From NCBI RefSeq assembly GCF_011397635.1, contig NC_064757.1:29025839-29089838 (forward strand): a stretch of 64,000 bases of DNA, given 5' to 3'. Origin of the DNA: Epinephelus fuscoguttatus (Eukaryota > Chordata > Actinopteri > Perciformes > Serranidae). The notes under the pieces were generated by a model. That model worked only from the letters and a program-made list of their open reading frames with translations. It was not told the DNA's origin and did no database searches. The position numbers and the translations under genes were made by a program. Below, piece by piece: positions 13,401 through 25,400 of the stretch. The stretch's first letter is position 1; every line of letters starts with the position of its first letter.

Positions 13401-16400
13401 AGCTGACAGGTACAGGCAAGATTTAGATTCCCATGACTAAAACTGGTTATGTATTAGTACGTGTAGAAAACGTGGTGTAAAGCCCTGCAACAAAATTACC
13501 AGCCTATGCATGGCACTTATTCAATATGACGCTGTCAGGATGACATTGCCCTGTGGCATGTGAGCCTGTTACAGCTTGAACAGTTCCAGTTTCTTTTTTT
13601 TTCTCCTTACAGTAATGTAAAGGTTTAAGCCATATCATATCAGATAAAAAGAGAAAGAGAAGAAGTATGACTGGTCAGCAAATGAGTGAGAAAAAGAGAA
13701 ACTGAGAGGTAAAGTTCCTCTCTGGGTGGAATAAACCCCTAAAATCTCATCTGTGCTCATCAAAATTACTGAATTTAAAATTTCTTCGATGTAACTTTAC
13801 ACTTATGCCTCATTCAGTATGCACAGAACTATAAATATGCAAATGACCCTGCCCCTTCAGCTGCTCATCTCCAGCTTGAGCATACTTGCTCATTTACTCT
13901 GCTCATCAAACCCACAAACTTCTGCTTATAAACAGTAATGGATGACATGAGCCTTTGGCTTGAATAAGTTATCAAACAGCTCATAATGTGTTGCTGTTGT
14001 GAGATAAATCTTGCCAGCTCTGAGCTACAGGAAAAGTTAAGGCCTGTTTCCACCAAACACTTTCAGTATGGTACCTTCTGAGCCAAAAGTAACCCATCAG
14101 ACATGGTACCTAGACCCTAGTGTTTCCACAGCAACCAGTGTTCTTTCATGTGGGCAGGGTTGTTGTCACTCACTGCTCCATTCAGCACTCACTGTATTTC
14201 CTCCTTTATCAGTCTGCATATTGTTTATTCCAACATTTTCAGAACAAAAATGAACAGGCTGCAGTGAGAGTCCCTCTCAGTGGGATTTTTAAAAATTGCG
14301 GGTTTGTGCATTTCGTCCTTTTAAGGCAAGCTCAGGGGTTTGGTGTTGCCGGAGTCAACAGGAACAACACTCCACGACGTTGTTTATTCTCCAAGTGAGG
14401 ACTGGACAATATGCAGTTCACATAATCCAGTGAAAATTAATATATATTTTTAAACGCTCGAAGACCCATTCATTACTAAAAGTGAGTCCCTCCAGAAAAT
14501 CTCGATCTTGGGATCGCAATAATTAACGCAAATTCAACATGAGTCTGCAATATTTGTGGGGCTTGCAATTTTTCAAAAGTCCTGCGATTTTTCAGCGTTT
14601 CTCCGCGTTTTCCAGCTGACTGGAAGTCGTCGTGCATGTGACGTCATTTGAAACGTCATCAGATGCGTCCTCAAATTGCGCTAATGACATTGCAGCATGG
14701 AAAAATGCACTGTATTGACATAAGAATTTGCATTGTTTAAATGCATACAGTATGTGTTAAATTTCTTAAAATGTTATGTCTACAGAAGATGTAGTTTACA
14801 TGTTGTTTTACAGTCACATTGTCTGGTTTGAGAGCTACAGTCTCAAACCAGACATGCGAGTCCATGTTTTGAAACTAATTAAATAAAACTAAAGAAGAGA
14901 ACTATAAAAAAACATTTGCAGCTATTTTTGTAATATTCAGTATGATTATCATACCAAGTGATTACATGACTTATTTTTTTGGAGGTAGTTTAAAAAAGAT
15001 CACATTTTTTTTCTCCTCTTGTCATGTCTGCAATTTTTGTCATTTGCTGCAATTTCCCACAAAAAAATCACATTAAAATGCTGCAATTTTTATCGCAATT
15101 TTTAACAAAATTGGCTGCAAATTCAAGGTTTTTTTGCCACGAGATCCTGGAGGGACTGAAAAGTGTATGTCATCCAAGAGAGACAATAAAAACTAATGGT
15201 CAGAGGTGTCAAATTTAAATTTAAGGCGTTCTGATGGATTCATGTCGTCAACTCATACATTGAGTAACATAACAAGTAAACCTTCCACCTTAAAAGTTGC
15301 AGGCACTCGGCCCAGTGAATTACTTTCAGACTATAGCTGCTGCAAAAGGCAACAAAACATCTTTTCATTTTTTTTATATATATACTTTATTAATCCCAGA
15401 GGGGAAATTCAATTTTTCACATTTCATAGTTTATATGTAAAACTCTCCACAGAATGAACAGTGGTTACATGAGCCTCAAAACCAGTCACAACTCAGCCCT
15501 GAGCAGAGTGACCGTCCGCTATTGACCAATTAACAGACTGCAGTGTTCACAGCTTCACCTTTTAGTACCAGATCTGTGTGCTAGGTACCCCAACAGAGGG
15601 GGGACCAAAAATGGGGACAGTATGGAACGGTTCCATTGGAACCATCCACAACATTTCGCAGTGGAAAAAAAAAGCGTACTGAACTGAACTGTACTGTATG
15701 ACTACACCTGGCTTCTACTCGTTTCTGTAACGTTATGGAGAGCCTCATCTTGCAAGTTGACAGGATTGGTTCCTTAGGTCTGTGACATAACAAACCTGGG
15801 CAGTTTGAATTCCCAATCTTGAGACTGTCTTTGGCACACTGCAGTTCCAAGGTGGAAAAGCTCAGCCATGGCATTGACACCATATGGGCAAGTTTACAAA
15901 GTTAAAAAAGTCAAAAACTGGAGGGGGGTCTTTAAGGTTATGGTGAGAATTTGAATCTCTCCAGGTGTTGCTGCACAACCTTTCACCTCTAACACTCATC
16001 AGGTCCATCTACCATCCACAGCCTTGTTCAAAAATGCAAACAATTTTTGAAAAAAAATGTCACCACCTTCTGACCTCTCTCAGCAGAGCCTAATTCTTTA
16101 CAGACAGGTTAACTTTCGAACACTGTGTGCTTTAGAGTCTGCTCCACCCAAAGTAAAAAAGCAGCCATGAGACGACATTGATATTAAAGGCACTGTATGT
16201 AAGAATGTGGCCAAAACGGTTACTGCACTCAAATTCAAAATACTGCTGCGAGTCGTGTCTGCCCCCCCCCCCCTCCCCTACAGATTTGAGGTTGCTGGAC
16301 AGCGGCACGCTGGAGACTGATTTGTTTGCCCACGGGTGGCTGCCGTCCTTGATCTTAGGTTTTCCAGCAGACCGTTTGAGCAAGTCCGGCTTCTCTGCTG

Positions 16401-19400
16401 CTAACGCTGCTGCCGGGATACAGCTGAGGAGACTGCTAATGCTATGTACCGCTAATGCTAATGCTGCTTGCCGTGCTGCTGTAGCTCAGTCGTAACTGTA
16501 ACTGATGCTGAGACTCTAGTGACTGTGTGACTGGTAGACGGCGGTGGGTGGCGCAACAGGCCAAAACACAAATTCAAAACATAAACATGATTTGCGGACT
16601 GTAAAAATGTTTTTTAAATGTGAATATTCTGGCTGTACTATTGTTGTCGGTGAGATCAGTATGTTATATGAACATTATTTCTTAGTCTCTGTGACATATT
16701 AGGATGATTTTACGACTATTTGCTTTAGATTTCTTACATATAGCTCCTTTAAGCAAATAATTACACATATGAGCAACAGAAGTAGGAAATGAATGAATAA
16801 TATTGTTTATGAGGAATTAAATTACATGAAAAATGTTTGCTTGAGTTGCCTGAAATGTTGTCTGACCTGGAGTCACAAACAAAAAACAAACACACATTTC
16901 CAGTTTTACTTTTTATGTAATCTGTCTAAGCTCGTCTTTGCATCCAGCGCCGGCAGAAAGCTCTTTGATGGTGGCAGCTGGAATTCGTTGGATGGGGGAG
17001 GGAGGCCGAGTTGAAATAGCAAAGCTCTGGGAACCACGACAGTGTGCAGAAGATGAAGGGAGGGAAGGTGGGAAGGGGGTGGGGGGAGGGAGGGGTTCAG
17101 AGCTGGAGGCACAACAGCGTCGGAATGCGATGAATTATGAGGTTGTGCTGGCATCGAATAGAAAGTCAGCAATGTAATCAAAGTAATCAAAGTAATGGTG
17201 CATATTCTGTGTGAATAAATGATGAGTATAGCAGTCTGGCCTGCCTCTGGGTTGGGCTTGTTTGTAAGGGTGGTTTGTTGTGGTGTCTGTGGTTTATGTT
17301 AGCTTGTGATGCATGCTGGCTGGTTATATGTCTGTGTGCAAGTGTTGTATGCATGTTCATGCTGGTGAGATAATGTGTCATCTTTTCTACGTAAGATTTA
17401 GCAGCATTCAGAGACTCGTTTATGATCTCAAAAAACTATCCTGCTGCAGTAATGCCTCAGTCTGTCTTTAATTCCTCGCCTTGTGTTGTGAAGCATGTTT
17501 ATGTTCTGGGTCTGGTGTGATTTACGCTGCAGACAGCTCCGGAGGAGAGCGGGTAGGGCAGAAATCAATGATACCTTCAGCTGCTTATTTATGGTTGCAC
17601 CAAACTCTGGGACTCTCAGCTGGATGAGAAACTGGCCTCCGACTGGAGAGGGAGGTAGGGAGGGATTAGTGATGAGGAGTGACAGGGTGCCGAGGGAGAG
17701 GTGGAAAGGGCTGAGTCAGTGCCTCAGGGTGGGGCAGAGGGGAAACGGTATGAAATGTGTGCAGGCGGATCTAAAGGTTATAAAGGCACGGTGACTGAAA
17801 TTCGATGCAACGTAACTCCATCCTTCGACACATTGTTTTCCTGTAGCCATGGGCTCCACATTGGGGGAACCAAATCTGCTGGAGGTGTCCAGATATATTT
17901 TAATTATTGCCTTATGTCATGGATTTATGGTAGCATACTCAAATTTAGAATAACATTGGCTGCAGACTGCAAGTTAGCCTCAGCTCCCACCAGCAAAAGT
18001 GTTATCCCTGCTGCACATTATACAGCTTTCATCGCAGCTGGCTGCTACACTGAAAATATGTGATGCTCATGCAATGTAGTATGTTAAAAGACAGGAATAA
18101 GGAATGTTGACACATTTCCCAGCTTGTGGTAGTAAAATACTTCGAATGTCACACTTGAGATGTCTGACAAACTCAACTAGAGCATTTTATTGACAGTCAG
18201 ACAATCCGTCAGTGCTTCAAGCATGGTAAACGAGAAGTGTTGCTATTATATTGCAGTGTTATTTATTTGCACTATTACCTTGGCTTGCAGCTAGCAGGCT
18301 TGTATCCACTGTGAAAAAGTGACTGCTGTCATGGTTTTAAGGAGGAGTGGGGAGAAAGGGTGTTGGGTTATGTTGAGTTAATAAATCAAAAGAACCCATA
18401 GAGTTGACAAATGTTAATAAAGGCAGTCTGAGTTCTTCTGGTTGTTTCCTCTCTGATCCTTACCTCTCGTTGTCTTCCAGCTCCCGTGGAACCTCACATC
18501 ACAGAGTGCATATCGAGGGACCTAGAGACATTCCGGTGTTGGTGGAGTCCAGGTGACTTCCACAACCTGTCCTCCCCTGGAGCACTCAGAGTCTTCTACC
18601 TTAAGAAAAAGTGAGTGTGATAGCCACAGTACCTCGGGAGGCGCTCAAGTAATTGTTTATAATGTGGAGCACTCTTTTTGTATCTGTGTGTGCATGTTAT
18701 GTGAGTCACTTTTAAAAAGGCTGCAAGCATCATTTCTTCCTTTGCTCCCTCTTCTGTTTCTCTCATCATTGTCTCCCTACTTCAGCTTGCCCACCAGTGA
18801 ATGGAAAGAGTGTCCAGAGTACCTTCATTCAAATAGGGAGTGCTTCTTCGATGGAAACCATACATCGGTTTGGGTCCCCTACTGCATGCAGCTCCGCGGC
18901 CAAAACAACATCACATATTTCAACGAGGACGACTGTTTCACTGTGGAGAATATTGGTTAGTAAAAAAACATTTGTGCATATATCCAGATTTTTGCAATAT
19001 GTCGGATGAGTAAGGGGAATTCTACACTGCATTGAAACAAGTTCCAGCACAATTTCTTTCCTCCACATGCAGGCATAGCAGCAATGATCATTAAATATAA
19101 ATTATTAAGTGAGAGTTATACACTGTGGGACAGCAGAAAATGGGCATTGTTAGTATGACAGATGACCTGCACAGACTGTTTTCTCGCTGCTGCATATAAA
19201 CTAAACCAGCAAATGTCACATGCTTATCAATTTCACAGCAAGTGTCAGATACACAGTGTTCACAGTAAATGTTTTGATGTCTTTATCTCACTGGGACTGT
19301 ACAAGATGCTGACAAACACTGTATTATCACATGGTAACGTCATGTGTTTGCTGACCTCTTCCATGGAGAAACTTTTGTTTATTAGCTTTCCTCATGTGTT

Positions 19401-22400
19401 CAAATTGATCATCTGCATGTTTTTATAGATAACATTTGGATGTTGTCTTCCACTGAACTGCTGATGGTCGGTCTGTCCATTTTCAGAATGCAATACTACG
19501 TGTCCGAAGAAATTTGCAGTGACTATTCAGAATCCCCAGATCATAAATCTGAATTGTTTTGTTACTTCATTGCCTAGCCCTCCCCTCAAATGTTTTCAGA
19601 GTCATATTTTAGTGTACTGTTTAGCCATAAAATGAGAAGTTTGGCCTGGCTGGTGGGCGGTGCTTATTGCTCAATCTAACTGTATCACATACAAAGAAGT
19701 CCACACGCACATCCAAACCAAAAACGGGCAGGTGCTGAGCCAAAAACAGTGCATACAAAAGAACAGTTCGCACACTGCAGGGCTCCAATGCTCAGTCAAA
19801 TTTATTCGAATAGAAGTAACGTTTCGAGCGTCAGGCTCTTCATCAGACTAGTCTTCAGCAAAGACATCGGTCGTCGTGCATTCAAATTCAAAGCTCCATC
19901 AGATTGGAACAACCTTCCTTGTTCACTTAGGTCTATCAGTTCTTTTCATATCTTCAAATCATCTTTAATTACACATTTTCAAACATCCTGCTCTTGTTTC
20001 TGATTTATCTTTCCTTTTCTTTCTAGGACTCATTCTGTTCATACTTGCTTTCCTTTTGTTCACGTACTGTACTGTACATGCCTTATGCATTCACCTTACA
20101 TACACTATGAGTGTATTTGTGTATATAAATGTGTATACTGTACTTGTGCATGCATGCAAATGTATTCATATGGGTGTGTAAATGTATGCTTATGTGTACA
20201 CAGGCCCACCTCTACCTATGTACTTTTGCAGAGGGTTTTCTGATTGTATTTTGATTGTGTAATACTGGCTGGTGGGGGAGGGTGGCTAGGTCTGGGAAGC
20301 ATTGTTGGAGTGTGCATGTGTGTGTGAGTGTGTGTGTCCTTGTGTTTATATGTTTGGTATTATGTTTTGTATTTACTTTTTATTATGTTTGTAGTGTTTA
20401 TGTCTGTCATTATTTGTAAGGACCCCCTCGAAAATGAGATGGCACATCTCAAGGGACTATCCTTGAAATAAAGAATAAATAAAGAAATAAATAAAGAATT
20501 TATACTTGTGCATCAGCTCTGTGCAGAGTCTACACTGTAGCCTACACACGCTGCCTATGCTGTTGTGCAGTTACACCTCCAAAACACTAGTTGGTGGCAG
20601 GTTTCCGTGAAGTGTTGTAAAGTTTAGTTTATTCAAAACACACCCAAAACACACATTAAACATGGCTTAATAGAGACAATTTTAAATACAAGTACACACA
20701 GCAGCTTCACTATAACTCCCCGCATTCATAGACAAAGCACTTGTCTGTATCTGGCCACATTTTCCCCACAAATACAACATGCTAACATTATTAGCACATG
20801 CCTATGGCATTTTACATTGTATAAATTAGCCCAGCAGCTAGCGTACTTTTTCATATAACAAAGGTAACGTGACAAAATTCAACTATTTTACAACTGACAA
20901 AACAACTGTCTTATACTAAACACGTTTTCCAAACAAATATATGCTAACATCATTAGCGCAAGCCTGTTGCTTTTCACATTGTATAAATTAGCCTAGCGAT
21001 GAGTGGAGATTTCCTCTGCTTATATGAAGCCAGGATAAATCACACACAAGACTTAAAATGCTATTTTGTGGAGGCTTTATTGTCTTCACAATTTATTGTT
21101 TTTTATCTGTGAAATTAAATTTAATAAAAGCTTTGTTTCCACTGAGGGAAATGGTTTCAGCTTATGAAAATAGAAGGTCTGAGTTGCCGTGATGTGTAGT
21201 TACATTTCTGGTGGGTGCATGTCAGGTACAGCGTCAGTTTGAGGCAGAAGTATAAATCCCGCTTGACTGTGATTGTTTTCGTTCATTTGCAGTAAGGCCA
21301 TTAGAAATGCTACAAGGCAACAGAGTAGGCAGAAAAGTACGATGAAGATTATCTGCCTACTCTGTTGCCTTGTAGCAACAGAGTAGGCAACAGAGTAGGC
21401 AGAAAAGTATGATGAAGATTATCTGCCTCACTCAGTGCTGTGTGAATATAGTGACAGTTCCAGCAAATATGACAAGAAGTTATAGTTTATAAACATTACC
21501 TACTGTACCTTTAACTCAGAAGAGACAAGTGTAACTTGCAGTCGCTCTGCAGGTTCATATACGGCACAACATTCTAGCACATAAACCTGCTCATGGTACT
21601 GTATGAGTCACCTCTGCTATATAGGTCTACTGTTGACTTTTAAAGTTGATTGACTTAAAGATCATACGCAGCAGCTTCTTTGATGTATTCTTGATTTGTT
21701 CTTATAAATATGATCAAGTGCATTCACAGCCACCCATTAATTTACCATGTTTATAAACATGATATAAATAACTTTAAATGTTTCCATTCTGCTCAAACTA
21801 AACTTTTGCTCTTTTCCTTGCAGTACGGCCTGACCCACCAGTGTCTCTAAACTGGACTCTGCTGAATATAAGTCCCTCCGGGCTCAACTATGATGTCATG
21901 GTCAACTGGGAGCCCCCACCCTCTGCAGACGTCGGGGCGGGCTGGATGCGCATTGAATACGAGATCCAGTACAGAGAGAGAAACACCACAAACTGGGAAG
22001 CAGTAAGTCTTCTCCTTACTTGCTCTTAAAGTCTCTCTCTTCCTCCTTTGCCTTTATGCACACGCACCGTTGCATGTACTGACACATGTAAACACACACC
22101 TTAAAAGTTAACAAAAGGCCTCTGTGCATGTGCACAGGCTGACACAAACGCAAACACTTATGCACCCTCTTTAAAGTAAATTGTAGGTAGGTCATACAGC
22201 CACAGTGTCGTGTTTCCTTCCCCCTCCCCCCCTGAACTCTTGTGGCTAAAATGCAATGTAGCTTTGTTGGCAAGGCAGTGGAAGTCGGAGCAAGGCCCTC
22301 TGGGAAAACACTGCCTCTCTGAAGGAAGTGAAGGGAGGGATCTGTAGGTCAGAGGCCATGGGACCTTGTACAGACTCATATTCATTACCACCCGGCCAGC

Positions 22401-25400
22401 CGGTCTGACAAATGCAGCCTTGGAAACTGTTTTAAAGCCCTCCATTATAACAGTATGTCCTCCATCTAATGTATCTGAAATGCCTCAACAATTGCACCTT
22501 TGGAAAGGTCACTGTTATATTTACCATAAGTAAACATAGACCACTTGACATCTTGTTCAGCTCCAGTCTGCTGCAGTTGTTTTTGTCAGGTTAAGTAAAA
22601 CCTGAATCATTTTCTCGTCTTTTAAAACAGCAAAAACACTTTTTCATAATTCCCTCTCTGTGTTTTTTTTCTTTCTCTGTATCTCTTCCTATGTGTTTCT
22701 GTATTGCAGTTGGAAATGCAGCCACACACCCTGCGGACAATCTACGGTCTGCACATAGGAAAAGAGTATGAGGTGCACATCCGCTGTAGGATGCAGGCCT
22801 TCACTAAGTTTGGAGAGTTCAGCGACTCCATCTTCATTCAAGTGACTGAGATTCCCAGCAAAGGTAAGATGAGCAATCAGTCGTTTGGTACTGTGTCGTT
22901 CAAGTCAAACACACAGGGTGCACGCCCCTGTACCACCAGGAACGCTGATAATGATGATGGGTTTCATGTTGTCTTTCAGAGTCTACCTTCCCGCTCACTT
23001 TGATTCTTGTTTTCGGGATTGTGGGCATCCTCATACTCATCATGCTAATCGTCGTCTCTCAGCAGCACAGGTAGGAACAGACTCTCGCATTCTTTCATGC
23101 AACGTACACAAATAGCATCCAAAACATATTCAGCCTCTGCTGCATTAACGATGGCAGTTACAGCAGGCGAGATGTTTGTAAAAGCAGCAGCAGACTGTGC
23201 AGCGCAGCTCTTGACTGTGCCACACATACACACACAAAGCTACTGACAACTGGGAACAGATTACCTTCATCCTCTCCTCCTCCTCTCCCTGTCGCTGCAG
23301 AGTGATGATGATTCTGTTGCCACCGGTTCCCGCACCCAAAATTAAGGGCATCGATCCAGAGCTGTTAAAGGTAAATTTATGTGTGTGCTGTTATTCTACC
23401 TGATTTGTGATTTGTCTCATGTGAACATACTGGATCCGGACCTACACATAAATATACCTGATTCTAGCTTGTCACAGATATGTTGTTACCAAGTGGCTGA
23501 AAAATAAAGCCAATGCAGGAGTGCCAAAAACTGCAGTTCCTCAAATGGCCACTTGAGGCTGGCTCCAAAAGCGAGTCAGTCTCCATAAACCTCCATGTTA
23601 CATGCCCAAATTTACATCAGAAATTAACATGTTTACAGCTTGATAAAAACAGCTTTGATTTCTATAGCTAATGTAATGATTATGACAATTATAATAATAA
23701 TGCATTTTAATTATAGCCTGTGCCTTTCAGAGCACTCAAGGACACCTTACAAGACACAGTTAAAAACAAGCAGCATTGTATCTATAAATCATAAAATCAA
23801 ACAATTCAGTAATGTACAATTAAAGTTAAAGAATTACAAGACAAAAATTATATGGACGATGGGTCGGGTCCGGGCATTTTAGGCAATTCTAAGCAACAAG
23901 CAGAAGAATTGGAAGACATTTAGGAATTTAACAACACAATCTGCCTTTTGCATCAGCTGAGGCTTGAACTCTCAACCTCTGAGACTAAGAATCAATTTCT
24001 ATTTCACTGAGCTAATTAGTCAGTGACAATTCATGTGTAGCCTCACAAATTGACTAAGCCAGACATGCAGGTTTAGCAGCCGTCCATGCATGGAAAAGCA
24101 GATTTCAAACCACTGTAAAAAAAAAAAAAAAAAATTCAGTTATTGAAACAAAAATCTGAAAATAAACATATTGCATCTAGACAGCATGGAGATGTTGGTA
24201 ATTTGTTTGTAATAATGATTGATTTGCTCCATGAGTGAAAAACTGATGTTTAAAATTACCATTTTTACATTGTTCACATAAGAGAAAAATTCAAAATACT
24301 GTCAAAAATTCAGTTTTTGAGATAAAAGTCTGAAATTTGCCACACATCATCTACCATGACTCTAGAATTTTGTCTTTTTTCATGAACACTGAAGATTTAT
24401 TTAGCAAGAATTTGCATGTATATGTTTACAGTACCGTTTACAGTCAAACATTTTGATGCACTGTAGGCTCAATTTTTGATAAATCAAAAATCTGAGAAAT
24501 GTAGTTTTTTTTGGACAGTCTGAAGATGCTTTGTAGCAAGTTTGGTGTCAATTGAGCAAAAATTGTGGGAGGAGATAGGTTTAAGAAGTTTTACATTTTT
24601 TGAAAGTGATGAACTTCATAATTTTTAATAGGTTTAAATGTATAAAAGTTTCTTCAGTATTGGGGCTACAGTTTGATGAAAGTTGTGAAGTTGTAGCACG
24701 TATGATTTGTTATGAATTTTCAAAGTTTTGAAATTTAGACGCTTGCTGTAGCGCCACCATCAGGACTATTGGCTTGAGTTTACAGCTGAGGATATCTGGC
24801 ATGAGACTGGACCTTTGTACAAAGTTTGGTGAGTTTTCACCCATGGGAAGTATGATTTCCTCGGAAGAAGAAAGAAGAACAATACCTAGGATTACAATAG
24901 TGTCCTGGCAGCTTAGCTGCCCGGACCCTAATAATTATAAATATTAAGTATAAAATCATCATTATAAAAAATCAGACTGAATATGCCAGCTTGAAAAGGT
25001 GTGTTTTCAGATGGGATTTGAAAGTGTAAAGGGAGTCAATATTGCAAATGGCGAGGGGGAGAGAGATCCAAAGGCAGGGGGCAGAACGGCTGAAGGCTCT
25101 AGATCCCATGATAGTCAAGCAGGCAGATGGTGGTGCGAGCTGGATCACAGAGGAGGATCTAAGAGTACGGGAGGGTGTGTAGATATGAAGGAGTTCAGAC
25201 AGGTAGGAAGGGTCTTGAAGGTGAGAAGCAGAATCTTGAAATCAATGCGATATCTAACAGGAAGCCAGTGAAGGTGCTGGAGAACAGGAGTAATGATAAT
25301 GATAATGATACAGGCGGCTGAATTCTGGACCAACTGGAGTTTTATGAAGTCACTCAAGAGGGAGACCAAAGAGGACAGAATTACAATAATCAATTTCAAC

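Larger units (their letters stand above)
14045..15695. mobile_element. Old DNA-transposon-derived repeat (outer element)
   Basis: The left edge (TTTCCACCAAACACTTTCAG, with nearby GGTACC) and right edge (GGTTCCATTGGAACCATCC, CGCAGTGGAAA) form a diverged inverted pair of a type common in fish genomes. The interior is interrupted by a younger hAT-like element at 14485-15157. The boundaries are approximate. Confidence 0.45.
4485..18480 (+). other. ghr: ghr intron 1 (14.0 kb)
   Basis: Large first coding intron. No exon with splice sites and a recognisable protein was found. It contains a bipartite dispersed repeat (6268-6550 and 7200-7410), a nested pair of DNA transposons (14045-15695 with 14485-15157 inside), a LINE/SINE 3' tail in reverse orientation near 15380-15412, and a 569-bp MITE (16184-16752). 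The rest (for example 7.5-14.0 kb and 16.8-18.4 kb) shows nothing nameable. Open frames of 60-185 codons here have no family resemblance. Confidence 0.75.
18956..21823 (+). other. ghr: ghr intron 3 (2.9 kb, repeat-rich)
   Basis: It contains a LINE reverse-transcriptase remnant with its 3' tail (19833-20500), a duplicated dispersed repeat (20779-20993) and a perfect 24-bp hairpin with an adjoining 70-bp-offset direct duplication (21309-21428). No additional exon was recognised. Confidence 0.75.

Noticed and set aside
16178..16495. 105-codon frame as a small gene
   Set aside because: It lies entirely within a MITE and crosses a homopolymer C run.
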